IMG/VR virus record: IMGVR_UViG_3300034190_000781
Location: 1 to 25,751 of that record
From: a virus
Strand: one strand, 5' to 3'
Length of the DNA: 25,751 nucleotides
Shown here: one piece after another, positions 1 through 5,647 of the stretch
Numbering within the stretch: the first letter of the stretch is position 1
Layout: each line of letters starts with the position of its first letter
Made by a program: the position numbers and the translations under genes
The notes under the pieces: generated by a model
What the model was told of the DNA's origin: nothing
Databases searched by the model: none
What the model saw: the letters and a program-made list of their open reading frames with translations, nothing else

Positions 1-45
1 ATCTGCCGTGTATGTTCCGTTTGGAACTTTCAGTTCATATGTCAT
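1..45 (-). CDS. Start of an unidentified phage protein (cut by window edge)
   Basis: Only 15 codons are inside the window (MTYELKVPNGTYTAD). The ATG shares an ATGA overlap with the stop of the gp33-like gene, the usual coupling here, so it is probably a real co-translated gene. The fragment is too short to identify. Confidence 0.5.
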   Translation of the reverse strand, partial: MTYELKVPNGTYTAD

Positions 46-260
46 ACTGGAAGCTGTGCCTGTCGAGGGAGAAAGTTCAAGTCTCGGGCGTTTGCTTCAA
101 TCTTCTCTTTGAGACTCTTGGAAATGAGACGACCTACAGTATCAGGTTCAATCTCTTGACGATGGCAATAGTCAAGGACTGCTTCCAAATGAGTGATATT
201 CTTTTCGTTTGCAATACGTTCGATTTCCATCGAAAATGTCTTTGCGGTATTCAGTGCCAT
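42..260 (-). CDS. 33: gp33-like late-transcription coactivator
   Basis: A 72-aa helical protein. Its pattern (IERIANEKNITHLEAVLDYC, then IEPDTVGRLISKSLKEKI and ARDLNFL) resembles, from memory, the short gp33 proteins of T4-like marine phages. In T4, gp33 bridges the sliding clamp and host RNA polymerase so that late promoters fire. The ATG follows TGGAG at 6-nt spacing. A terminator-like hairpin lies just upstream. TATAAATA boxes elsewhere in the window fit a phage that uses gp33/gp55 late transcription. Identification is by pattern only; a gp55 gene is not in the window. Confidence 0.7.
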   Translation of the reverse strand: MALNTAKTFSMEIERIANEKNITHLEAVLDYCHRQEIEPDTVGRLISKSLKEKIEANARDLNFLPRQAQLPV

Positions 261-270
261 GTGTACTCCA

Positions 271-305
271 GTAAAATAAAAGTTGAGGGGCTAACCGTTG
301 GCCCC
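271..305 (-). terminator. Putative intrinsic terminator upstream of gp33
   Basis: On the minus strand, GGGGCCA (305-299) pairs with TAGCCCC (293-287) around a 5-nt loop with one G-U pair. A T-rich stretch (TCAACTTTTATTTTAC) follows. It would separate gp33 from upstream transcription or attenuate readthrough. Confidence 0.5.
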
Positions 306-311
306 CCACGG

Positions 312-353
312 ATGTATTACGGCATCACCCGAATGTATTACGGCATTACCCGA
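312..353. repeat. Tandem direct repeat, 2 x 21 bp
   Basis: Two abutting 21-bp copies (312-332 and 333-353) of ATGTATTACGGCAT[C/T]ACCCGA differ at one position. They lie in the 132-bp non-coding gap between the HTH gene and gp33. Function unknown; it could be a protein-binding site or a replication-slippage product. Confidence 0.85.
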
Positions 354-380
354 TAGACACTAATTAATGACCTGTCTATC
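352..380. repeat. Inverted repeat next to the tandem repeat
   Basis: GATAGACA (352-359) and TGTCTATC (373-380) form a perfect 8-bp stem with a 13-nt AT-rich loop (CTAATTAATGACC). There is no T-run on either side, so it is not a typical terminator. It sits just after the HTH gene's stop and could be an operator, an RNA-processing stem or a transcript-end stabiliser. Confidence 0.6.
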
Positions 381-392
381 AGTCAAAGGTAT

Positions 393-662
393 TTAGACTC
401 CCTGTGCAAGAGCACGATATCCTGCTGCGATCACAGCACGGGTTGGTTTACCAATACGATACTTATTGTAAACCTTAGTCTCACCTTCAAATACACTAGT
501 GCGTTTATTGAGATATACAGGATATCCCCGCATACGAAGTGAGCTCATGAGCGCTCGAACATTCTTAACACCATATCGAGCGCTAATCTGTTTTGCAGTA
601 AGTTCAGTTCCGCTTTCAAGTGCGGCAATAACCTTATCTGTCTTAGTCATAGTTTTAGTCAT
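393..662 (-). CDS. Small helix-turn-helix protein
   Basis: An 89-aa basic protein. The N-terminal half reads as a winged-HTH-like fold (DKVIAALESGTELTAKQISA, then VRALMSSLRMRGYPVY), and it ends with GKPTRAVIAAGYRAL. Small proteins with this layout recur in marine T4-like phages and probably bind DNA. The ATG at 662 is preferred because AAAGG lies 12 nt upstream, whereas the ATG at 674 directly abuts AAAGG. A strong sigma70-like promoter lies at 717-745. The regulatory target is unknown. Confidence 0.75.
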   Translation of the reverse strand: MTKTMTKTDKVIAALESGTELTAKQISARYGVKNVRALMSSLRMRGYPVYLNKRTSVFEGETKVYNKYRIGKPTRAVIAAGYRALAQGV

Positions 663-716
663 ATTATAATACATCCTTTCTAGATGTTGCCAATGTTATA
701 TTGACATTGTTTATAG

Positions 717-745
717 AGTATAACATAATAATAGTTAAATGTCAA
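717..745 (-). promoter_or_regulatory. sigma70-like promoter for the HTH gene
   Basis: Minus-strand TTGACA (745-740), a 17-nt spacer, then TATACT (722-717). Predicted start is near 710, giving a leader of about 48 nt before the ATG at 662. It lies directly downstream of the tmRNA coding piece. Confidence 0.8.
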
Positions 746-812
746 TACCCTTTCAAGGTGGTAGGTTATTCTGTTGCCAAGGAACCTACCGAAACTCCTG
801 CACACTTACTGC

Positions 813-851
813 TTACGCAGCGAGTGCCAATGGTGCAAAGTTATCGTTTGC
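813..851 (-). other. tmRNA proteolysis-tag reading frame
   Basis: From the resume codon GCA (851-849), the frame reads ANDNFAPLALAA then TAA (815-813). The ANDN start and LAA-type end match alphaproteobacterial SsrA tags (with the charging Ala added first), which direct rescued proteins to ClpXP. The stop lies in a small stem, CTGC-GTAA-GCAG, as in the tag-stop hairpin of other tmRNAs. Confidence 0.9.
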
Positions 852-933
852 ATTTACTAAATTGACCAATAACGCAGTCATCCGACAATTCTCCACTCAT
901 CTATTCCAGCCTGTCGATCCTATTTCGCCCCCA

Positions 934-1068
934 TCAAAAAGAGATTTTACCATAACCTAGTAACAGAGCTATGATACCAGAAATGAGAATGACATCAGCG
1001 CATATACTCCAAAGAATATATAACTTAAACATCGCCACCGATATTTTTTTTACAAGAGGATTCTTCAT
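934..1068 (-). CDS. 44-aa membrane protein inside the tmRNA spacer
   Basis: The sequence starts MKNPLVKKISVAMFKLYILW and continues with a hydrophobic segment (about 15-39), ending GYGKISF. It has a positive N-terminus and one transmembrane helix. AGGGG lies 6 nt before the ATG. The TGA ends at 934, two bases before the 5' end of the tmRNA coding piece (932), so the ORF fills the spacer between the tmRNA halves. Function unknown; a holin-like or toxin-like role is only a guess. It could be a chance ORF, but the Shine-Dalgarno site and hydrophobic profile argue otherwise. Confidence 0.5.
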   Translation of the reverse strand: MKNPLVKKISVAMFKLYILWSICADVILISGIIALLLGYGKISF

Positions 1069-1096
1069 CTGAGTCCCCTGATGTCATCTCTTTCAT
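1025..1096 (-). CDS. Possible 23-aa leader peptide in the tmRNA spacer
   Basis: The acidic peptide MKEMTSGDSDEESSCKKNIG plus GDV has a strong AAGGAG site right after the tmRNA CCA end. It overlaps the start of the 44-aa ORF in another frame. It may be a leader that controls translation of the membrane protein, or spurious. Confidence 0.25.
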   Translation of the reverse strand: MKEMTSGDSDEESSCKKNIGGDV

Positions 1097-1176
1097 ACCA
1101 ATCTCCTTTTGGTGGAGGCGGGGGGTATTGCACCCCCGTCCAGTTCTGTTTTCAATTCGTATCATCAAATTGTATG

Positions 1177-1530
1177 TTATTTATACCACGTTGCGGGGTT
1201 AAAGTCAATGCTCTTTTTGGGTTTATTTTCAATAAAAGCAGCACCCGTACCCGTAGATAATGAACATAACCAATTCGGTTTTGGCATCTCTAATACAGAG
1301 GTTGTACCCTTTTCCCAATTTGCATATAGGAATACAGGAAATTGCGAAGCCGGGTCAATCCAAGCGGATACCATAACTTCATTGTGAAGTTTAACAACTG
1401 ACAAGATTACCTCTGCAGAACCACACACTATAGGTTTCTGAACTTGCACAAATGTTGGTTCTGTATCTTGTGCTAGTGTTTTACTAGACAGCAACAGAAA
1501 CACTGTCAGTGTTGCGATTAGAAATTTCAT
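1177..1530 (-). CDS. Exported protein of unknown function
   Basis: 117 aa with a clear Sec signal peptide (MKFLIATLTVFLLLSSKTLA, cleavage likely before Q21). The mature part is about 97 aa with two cysteines (C36, C89) that could form a disulfide in the periplasm. It has no lipobox. The start lies inside the end of the exonuclease gene (47-nt overlap) and is supported by GGAGAG about 8 nt upstream. I do not recognise the family. Confidence 0.8.
   Translation of the reverse strand: MKFLIATLTVFLLLSSKTLAQDTEPTFVQVQKPIVCGSAEVILSVVKLHNEVMVSAWIDPASQFPVFLYANWEKGTTSVLEMPKPNWLCSLSTGTGAAFIENKPKKSIDFNPATWYK
1178..1208 (-). promoter_or_regulatory. tmRNA promoter: sigma70-like with overlapping late box
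   Basis: TTGACT (1208-1203), a 17-nt spacer ending TGG (extended -10), then TATAAA (1185-1180). The same bases contain the full T4-type late box TATAAATA (1185-1178). Either polymerase form would start near 1172, at the beginning of the tmRNA acceptor piece. The promoter overlaps the stop codon of the exported-protein gene. Confidence 0.75.
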
Positions 1531-2200
1531 TTTTCTCTCTCCATTCCGTAACGGTTTCTACGAGAGAATCAAGATATGAGTGCTTTTCTTTTACAAACTC
1601 CTGTACAGTTCCGTCTTCTGTGACCACTAAGATGACCACTTGGGAGATTTCAATACCTGTTCTTTCTCCGAACATCTCTGCGTATGCAGAACCTTGAATG
1701 TAGTAGTTTTCATTCCACTCATCATTGCGCTCTTTGGTTGATGTCTTGAAGTCGATAATCGACGGCACCCCATTGTACTCTGCAATACAATCAACCCTGC
1801 CCGCTACCTTATATTTATCACTATAAAGTCCTGCTTCTTGTGCGTATATGTTATCAATATTGCATAATGCTTTGTCTGCCAGTTGACCAAAAAGACAATA
1901 TGGCAGGAAATTCTTCTTGTGTTTCGCCCATTCCTTGGGGAAATTGGTCGGCATGTTGTTGAGGTAGTCCTCACACATGTGGTGAACTTTAGTACCACGG
2001 GCTGCAGCGGTTCGTGCTACATGGTTGGCAACATCATTACCAACACGTTTGCGCCACTCCATCAACCCCTTCTTGTTTCGCACTGATAGCACGGTTGTGA
2101 TTGATGGATACTTATTACCCTCTGGTGTCTCATATAGACGAACACCGTCCTTATTAGTTGCTGTTATGGGTTGCAACTCCACCCCTACATGATTAAACAT
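1484..2200 (-). CDS. RecB-like PD-(D/E)XK exonuclease
   Basis: 238 aa. The nuclease core is visible: GRVDCIAEYNG (D137) followed by SIIDFKTSTK (D150 and K152), the D...DxK signature of RecB/MGME1-like nucleases. The N-terminal YPSITTVLS and the helix ARGTKVHHMCEDYL are also typical. Phage proteins of this type degrade or process DNA ends in replication and recombination. The gene overlaps the start of the exported protein by 47 nt. The exact substrate cannot be read from sequence. Confidence 0.85.
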   Translation of the reverse strand: MFNHVGVELQPITATNKDGVRLYETPEGNKYPSITTVLSVRNKKGLMEWRKRVGNDVANHVARTAAARGTKVHHMCEDYLNNMPTNFPKEWAKHKKNFLPYCLFGQLADKALCNIDNIYAQEAGLYSDKYKVAGRVDCIAEYNGVPSIIDFKTSTKERNDEWNENYYIQGSAYAEMFGERTGIEISQVVILVVTEDGTVQEFVKEKHSYLDSLVETVTEWREKNEISNRNTDSVSVAV

Positions 2201-2211
2201 TATTTAATTTT

Positions 2212-2559
2212 CTATTCCTCTTCCCAAGTATTATTAGAGCTATTAAAAACCTTAACTGTACCATCTTCTCCTGTAATTCTGCCAGTTATGTTGTTTGAGG
2301 ACATATATGTATTATATTGATCCCGCCGTTTGATCCAGTTAGGGGCGGGGTTATCTTCACTAGGAAGATTGTTTATATAATCTGCTTTGGATGCCCAAAC
2401 ATAAATACTTGTTTGCACTAAATTATCGCTATCTAAAATAGTGGAGACGGTAACATTTTCGAGAATGCGACCCTCACCACTCAAACCCAAAGCTTCCGTA
2501 GGCCATTGAGTTGAAGTGTTAGGTCTTGTTATAACTCTTGTGACTGTGTAAGTTGCCAT
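2212..2559 (-). CDS. Unidentified late phage protein (115 aa)
   Basis: Begins MATYTVTRVITRPNTS and is rich in T, N, S and W, with beta-type composition, no signal peptide and no cysteines. A perfect late box TATAAATA is 22 nt upstream of the ATG, and GGAG is in the leader, so it is probably made late, perhaps as a virion or tail-associated protein. That role is inferred only from the promoter and composition. Confidence 0.75.
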   Translation of the reverse strand: MATYTVTRVITRPNTSTQWPTEALGLSGEGRILENVTVSTILDSDNLVQTSIYVWASKADYINNLPSEDNPAPNWIKRRDQYNTYMSSNNITGRITGEDGTVKVFNSSNNTWEEE

Positions 2560-2580
2560 ATTTAATCTCCATTTATCATA

Positions 2581-2588
2581 TATTTATA
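2581..2588 (-). promoter_or_regulatory. T4-type late promoter box
   Basis: TATAAATA on the minus strand, with no -35-like element 17 nt upstream. Predicted start is near 2575, leaving a leader of about 15 nt with GGAG before the ATG at 2559. Confidence 0.65.
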
Positions 2589-2590
2589 AC

Positions 2591-2920
2591 CTATGATAAC
2601 GCACGAATCCTTGTCGCAGAAATCTTTTCTATTTCTTCACCAAGATGTTCTTGCTCAATATCATACCCAACATCTCTACCATATGTGATATTCACTATAT
2701 TCGGAACGTGCATAATAATATAATCCTTATCATACTCATATCCGTGATTTTTAAGATCAGCAATAACGTCTGGTTGATCAAACCATCCCTCACCAGTGAG
2801 TCGAACCATTATTGCAACTTGGCCAGTCTTTGCGTGAGCTCTCTTGAAAAGTTCTCTGTGTCCTTTATGCCATGGTTGAAACCGTCCAAGCATTTGAACA
2901 GTTGGTTTGTATCTATCCAT
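2591..2920 (-). CDS. HxGH-type nucleotidyltransferase (cytidylyltransferase-like)
   Basis: 109 aa. GRFQPWHKGHREL near the N-terminus is the HxGH nucleotide-binding motif, and ISATRIR at the C-terminus is the ISSTxxR-type motif. Together they define the NMNAT/FAD-synthase/cytidylyltransferase superfamily, which moves NMP from NTP to a phosphate acceptor. It is short for the family (usually 130-200 aa). Its start lies 112 nt inside the kinase gene in another frame; M1 at 2920 is needed to keep the GRFQP strand. The acceptor is unknown. It sits beside the APS-kinase-like and sulfotransferase genes. Confidence 0.8.
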   Translation of the reverse strand: MDRYKPTVQMLGRFQPWHKGHRELFKRAHAKTGQVAIMVRLTGEGWFDQPDVIADLKNHGYEYDKDYIIMHVPNIVNITYGRDVGYDIEQEHLGEEIEKISATRIRALS

Positions 2921-3276
2921 TTTTCTATCCTTATATCATAATCTTCGGGTTCTATGAAAATCTTATTGGTATCCTCATATTTACCGACACCTATTGTTGC
3001 CATCCATATTATGAAATCTGCGTCAAACTCTCGGCGTGTTTCTTCTGTAGGACAAATGAAGTCTGCAATTGCAACTCCACCAGCCATGACCACCCCATCT
3101 GAAAGGTGTTTCATTCTCTGTGATTGTCGAATACGTCCCTTATCAGAGAAGTCCCAATCATCGTATTTCTCTCTTACTTGATCTGCATTTATCCATATAC
3201 CAAATAAACTTTTGGCCAGAGGTTCAGCAAATGTACTCTTACCTGATCCCGGCAGACCCATCACTAAAATCTTCAT
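2809..3276 (-). CDS. Adenylylsulfate (APS) kinase-like P-loop enzyme
   Basis: 155 aa. Walker A GLPGSGKST is at 7-15. The order WINADQVREKYDDWDFS, R...SQRM, ADFICPTEETR and EDTNKIFIEPE follows the APS-kinase fold. APS kinase uses ATP to make PAPS, the donor for sulfotransferases, and the gene directly follows a sulfotransferase. Start and stop share a 1-nt junction with that gene. The last 37 codons overlap the nucleotidyltransferase in another frame, so the C-terminus may be extended relative to relatives. Related P-loop kinases of other metabolites cannot be excluded. Confidence 0.75.
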   Translation of the reverse strand: MKILVMGLPGSGKSTFAEPLAKSLFGIWINADQVREKYDDWDFSDKGRIRQSQRMKHLSDGVVMAGGVAIADFICPTEETRREFDADFIIWMATIGVGKYEDTNKIFIEPEDYDIRIEKWIDTNQLFKCLDGFNHGIKDTENFSRELTQRLAKLQ

Positions 3277-3872
3277 TATTCTCCAAACTCATAATTATAC
3301 ATTTCGATGTCTTTCTCATACCACTGATGAACTTTCATTATATCTGCATCATCATAGTATTCCCAATAAGGTTTATGGTCTGTCTTGTTATAATGATTAT
3401 AATTTTGGGCCAAATCGACACCTATTTTTGGAAACAAATATTTAACTTCTTCATCATAATTCTCAAACCGTGCTATGTAATCTACATCAGTTAGATAATC
3501 ACATTGAGGTGTGTTATGATCATGAATTAGTCCGTCTTTTCTTAAATTAATATTTAACCATTCTTTAAAAGAAATATCTTCTGGGGGTTTTAATTTTCCA
3601 CCATTAAAAAAATAATTTGATAATTCTCTATCCCAAGGATTTCTTACAAAACCAAATTTGAAATACTCATCCCATTCCAAACCTAATTTTGGAAATACAC
3701 TTTCTTTTATCCAAGAAGATTCAACATGGTGAGTGTCTAGCTTTTTGCCATTACGAATTCTGCGTATAACTTTAGCACCAGAATCATGATGCAACATTTG
3801 TTTAAATATAGTCGTTCCACCAGTTTTAAACACTTTAATAAAGAGATATTTTTTAGTCGATAATATCGTCAT
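3276..3872 (-). CDS. Sulfotransferase family protein
   Basis: 198 aa. VFKTGGTTI (K16-T21) fits the 5'-phosphosulfate-binding loop, and FGFVRNPWDRELSNY (R77, R82) is the 3'-phosphate-binding motif of the carbohydrate sulfotransferase-2-like family. It would transfer sulfate from PAPS to a sugar or other hydroxyl. No signal peptide or membrane segment is seen, so it should act in the cytosol. The start shares ATGA with the lysozyme stop. The gene is clearly more AT-rich than its neighbours, a hint of recent acquisition. Substrate unknown. Confidence 0.8.
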   Translation of the reverse strand: MTILSTKKYLFIKVFKTGGTTIFKQMLHHDSGAKVIRRIRNGKKLDTHHVESSWIKESVFPKLGLEWDEYFKFGFVRNPWDRELSNYFFNGGKLKPPEDISFKEWLNINLRKDGLIHDHNTPQCDYLTDVDYIARFENYDEEVKYLFPKIGVDLAQNYNHYNKTDHKPYWEYYDDADIMKVHQWYEKDIEMYNYEFGE

Positions 3873-4312
3873 GCCAAAGCACGAATCCTGTCAACTAATC
3901 TATCCGCCCGATTGGTTACTTGACGATACCACGCCGAGTCAACCATCTCATCTGCGGCGGCATTCCAATCACGGGAATCTACACCACGTTTCATACCCTT
4001 GAATTTACTCAACCTTGGGCGTCCCATATTGAACATCATGTTAGCAATCACTTGCTGAGCTTCTTCTGGCAGATCGTCAAAGTCTTCGTAAAGGATGTGG
4101 CAGTCTCGCAAGACGTTTTCGCAATCCTGTTCGAAGGCCTCAATGACTCTGGACTCACTGACGGGAGTGCCGAGTGCCGCTCCATATTCTTCATCAGACT
4201 CAAGGACCAAATGGCCGACGCCAAAAGTAGCATAACCAAGATGGTCATTATATACCTCATATTTAACGCCCTCATCGATTTCTAGTTGTTCTCTAAGTTG
4301 TTCTAAATTCAT
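3869..4312 (-). CDS. e: T4-type lysozyme (GH24 endolysin)
   Basis: 147 aa. The N-terminus carries DEGVKYEVYNDHLGYATFGV with the T4 lysozyme triad Glu14, Asp23 and Thr29. The C-terminus has the conserved SAWYRQVTNRADR block. It cleaves the MurNAc-GlcNAc bond of peptidoglycan. No signal peptide is present, so release normally needs a holin. The stop overlaps the sulfotransferase start. Slightly shorter than T4 e (164 aa). Confidence 0.93.
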   Translation of the reverse strand: MNLEQLREQLEIDEGVKYEVYNDHLGYATFGVGHLVLESDEEYGAALGTPVSESRVIEAFEQDCENVLRDCHILYEDFDDLPEEAQQVIANMMFNMGRPRLSKFKGMKRGVDSRDWNAAADEMVDSAWYRQVTNRADRLVDRIRALA

Positions 4313-5025
4313 TATTCCATTCCTATCCCAAGTTTAATCTTATTAATGAGATAACTACGAACGAAGCCACTACGGACAATATCACCGATAGTAAACTCCG
4401 TACAGTTAAACTCATCCATTTCCTCAAGTATTCTGAGGAAGTCATGTAGCCCATTTTTTTCATTTGTCCTCTGTAGATCAGTTTGATCAAAGTCGCCACA
4501 GAACATGATCCGAGAGTCCTGCCCAACACGGGTGGTAATCGTATCCAATTCGTGGAAATTCATATTCTGACATTCATCTACTATAATGATTGCGTTATCA
4601 AATGTCAACCCTCTTAGGAAAGAAGTTGACAAAAAATACAGTGTACCCTGACCCTTGAGACGGTCATACAGATTGTTGAATGACTGTTCGTTAGGTTGTT
4701 CGAACATGAACTGTACCATGTTCTGATACGGCACCTGATAGAGTGCAGCCTTGTCTTCCTCATCACCCGGCAGAAAACCAATCTCCCTTGTAGGGATAAG
4801 TGATCGAACCAGAACCACCTTCTCATATTTGGTTTTCAAATCCATGACTGCTTGCATTGCAAGATACAATGCACAGAATGTCTTACCTGTACCCGCAGCA
4901 CCAAATAGAAACTGGTTCTTATCTTTCTTAAACGTATCAAACACCACCTTTTGATTATCAGTGATAGGTTTGATTGATACTAGATTGTTGTGATTGATCT
5001 CTTTGTTCTTTTTAACGCTTGCCAT
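4312..5025 (-). CDS. phoH: PhoH-like ATPase
   Basis: 237 aa. Walker A GAAGTGKT is at 42-49 and Walker B IIIVDECQN has D150/E151, followed by MFCGDFDQTDL, all typical of PhoH. PhoH is a common marker gene in marine phages; its role is not settled (RNA or phosphate-linked ATPase/helicase). Start is supported by AAGG about 8 nt upstream. It sits behind a 143-nt structured region and a late box, and its stop shares the junction with the lysozyme ATG. Confidence 0.93.
   Translation of the reverse strand: MASVKKNKEINHNNLVSIKPITDNQKVVFDTFKKDKNQFLFGAAGTGKTFCALYLAMQAVMDLKTKYEKVVLVRSLIPTREIGFLPGDEEDKAALYQVPYQNMVQFMFEQPNEQSFNNLYDRLKGQGTLYFLSTSFLRGLTFDNAIIIVDECQNMNFHELDTITTRVGQDSRIMFCGDFDQTDLQRTNEKNGLHDFLRILEEMDEFNCTEFTIGDIVRSGFVRSYLINKIKLGIGME
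4580..4608 (-). promoter_or_regulatory. Possible promoter inside phoH
   Basis: TTGACA (4608-4603), a 17-nt spacer and TATAGT (4585-4580) match the early-promoter grammar exactly but lie within phoH, just before the Walker B codons. It could drive lysozyme and the genes beyond. A chance match is possible, as the bases also encode conserved protein sequence. Confidence 0.35.
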
Positions 5026-5045
5026 TATATATCCTTATAGTAAGA

Positions 5046-5155
5046 AGAGGGGGGTGCCGGGGGCGGCACCCCCCTCTGATGCATGGGCGGATTGACTTCC
5101 CAGCTTGCGTAGACACTGTGCGTCCCTTGCTGAAGTTTGATATCTCGCCCGCATC
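5046..5155 (-). ncRNA. Candidate structured RNA upstream of phoH
   Basis: A non-coding 110-nt block. The outer helix pairs GATGCGGGCG (5155-5146) with CGCCC-AT-GCATC (5089-5078), with a 2-nt bulge. Inside, ACTTCAGC (5136-5129) pairs with GCTG-GG-AAGT (5104-5095), again with a 2-nt bulge, and a further short GGAC/GTCT hairpin can form. Next to it is a perfect 13-bp GC-rich hairpin (5046-5058 with 5065-5077, loop 6 nt). The predicted +1 of the late box is exactly the first base of the outer helix. It could be a discrete small RNA ending at the hairpin, or a structured phoH leader. It matches no RNA family I can name. Confidence 0.55.
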
Positions 5156-5160
5156 GATTC

Positions 5161-5168
5161 TATTTATA
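5161..5168 (-). promoter_or_regulatory. T4-type late promoter box
   Basis: TATAAATA on the minus strand, without a -35 match. Spaced as in T4 (box at -13 to -6), the start is at 5155, the first base of the structured RNA. Confidence 0.65.
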
Positions 5169-5468
5169 CTAGATAACACCATGCTTTTTAAGCACCGCCC
5201 GAGTTTTCTGTTGTTTTGTTGGTTCACCACCATAACGGTCTGCGAGAGCAGAGCCGGGATGTGCAGCTGCAATCCGTTGAAGGTTCTCCGTCATACCACC
5301 GTCCTGTTTAGGACCAACACCCATAAGATGATCGCCAACAGTGGCAAACCCGCCGGGGATTTGGCTGATATGTGGATTATCCTTTAGATACTCTTCACGT
5401 TCAGAATTAGACATCATATCATCCCATTCCTTACCTGTCTTTTTATCATAAAATGTATATGTTGGCAT
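5169..5468 (-). CDS. Conserved phage protein of unknown function (99 aa)
   Basis: The N-terminus MPTYTFYDKKTGKEWDDMMS plus SEREEYLKDNPHI looks like the small FmdB-type phage fold but lacks the zinc-binding cysteines. The C-terminal half is basic and flexible (PTKQQKTRAVLKKHG). It shares a TAATG junction with the 59-aa gene upstream. No enzymatic motif is visible. Confidence 0.75.
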   Translation of the reverse strand: MPTYTFYDKKTGKEWDDMMSNSEREEYLKDNPHISQIPGGFATVGDHLMGVGPKQDGGMTENLQRIAAAHPGSALADRYGGEPTKQQKTRAVLKKHGVI

Positions 5469-5647
5469 TATACGTCTAACTCCAGTTGTTTAGGGTCACC
5501 ACCAAGCAAGGAAACCTTACGTTCTAATTCTTCTACTCTACTGAGTAATTCTCTCTCCATGCTGGTTAGACCAACCTTACCATACATATAATTTCTTTCC
5601 TCATGCATTCGCCGCCCCATGTACTCCCAGTAACTCTCTCTTTGCAT
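5468..5647 (-). CDS. Small coiled-coil phage protein (59 aa)
   Basis: Start chosen at MQRESYW (5647), which has GGAG at 7-nt spacing; a longer start at 5686 lacks support. The C-terminal half (MERELLSRVEELERKVSLLG) is a short coiled coil and probably oligomerises. It overlaps the upstream gene by 47 nt. Function unknown. Confidence 0.65.
   Translation of the reverse strand: MQRESYWEYMGRRMHEERNYMYGKVGLTSMERELLSRVEELERKVSLLGGDPKQLELDV

Larger units (their letters stand above)
760..1173 (-). ncRNA. ssrA: Circularly permuted (two-piece) tmRNA
   Basis: In minus-strand order, an acceptor piece (about 1173-1110) comes before a coding piece (932 to about 760), as in alphaproteobacterial permuted tmRNA. 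The acceptor piece ends GGGGG-TGCAATA-CCCCC, CGCCTCC, A, CCA: a T-arm, the 3' acceptor strand, A73 and an encoded CCA. The coding piece starts GGGGGCG at 932 and pairs with CGCCTCC over 7 bp, including G3-U70, the alanyl-tRNA synthetase identity pair. A D-arm-like GGATCGACAGG follows. The tag frame is at 851-813. A stem at 760-767/783-790 closes the 3' end. The T-loop has G where U55 is usual. About 177 nt of spacer (1109-933) separates the pieces and can encode a small membrane protein. A promoter lies at 1180-1208. Ends are approximate. Confidence 0.88.

Noticed and set aside
381-397. TTGACT or TCTAAATA as a promoter for gp33
   Set aside because: The -10 after TTGACT is poor, and TCTAAATA matches the late box at only seven of eight bases within a stop codon; kept as a possibility, not a feature.
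739-960. A 73-codon plus-strand ORF
   Set aside because: It runs antisense through the tmRNA coding piece, has no Shine-Dalgarno site and would be the only plus-strand gene in the window.
1120-1137. GGGGGT/ACCCCC hairpin as a terminator
   Set aside because: No T-run follows on the minus strand; it is the T-arm of the tmRNA acceptor piece.
3850-3895. TTGACA near the lysozyme end as a promoter for the sulfotransferase
   Set aside because: The nearest -10-like bases are about 23 nt away, too far for a sigma70 promoter.
5046-5155. Glutamine-riboswitch or downstream-peptide RNA
   Set aside because: TTCA, GGACG and GAAG occur in a similar order, but the conserved GGAAGUAGG loop and GAAGGAACGC end are missing.
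5012-5272. An 86-codon minus-strand ORF across the structured RNA
   Set aside because: It lies out of frame over the end of the 99-aa gene and the hairpin, with no ribosome site and no protein-like pattern.
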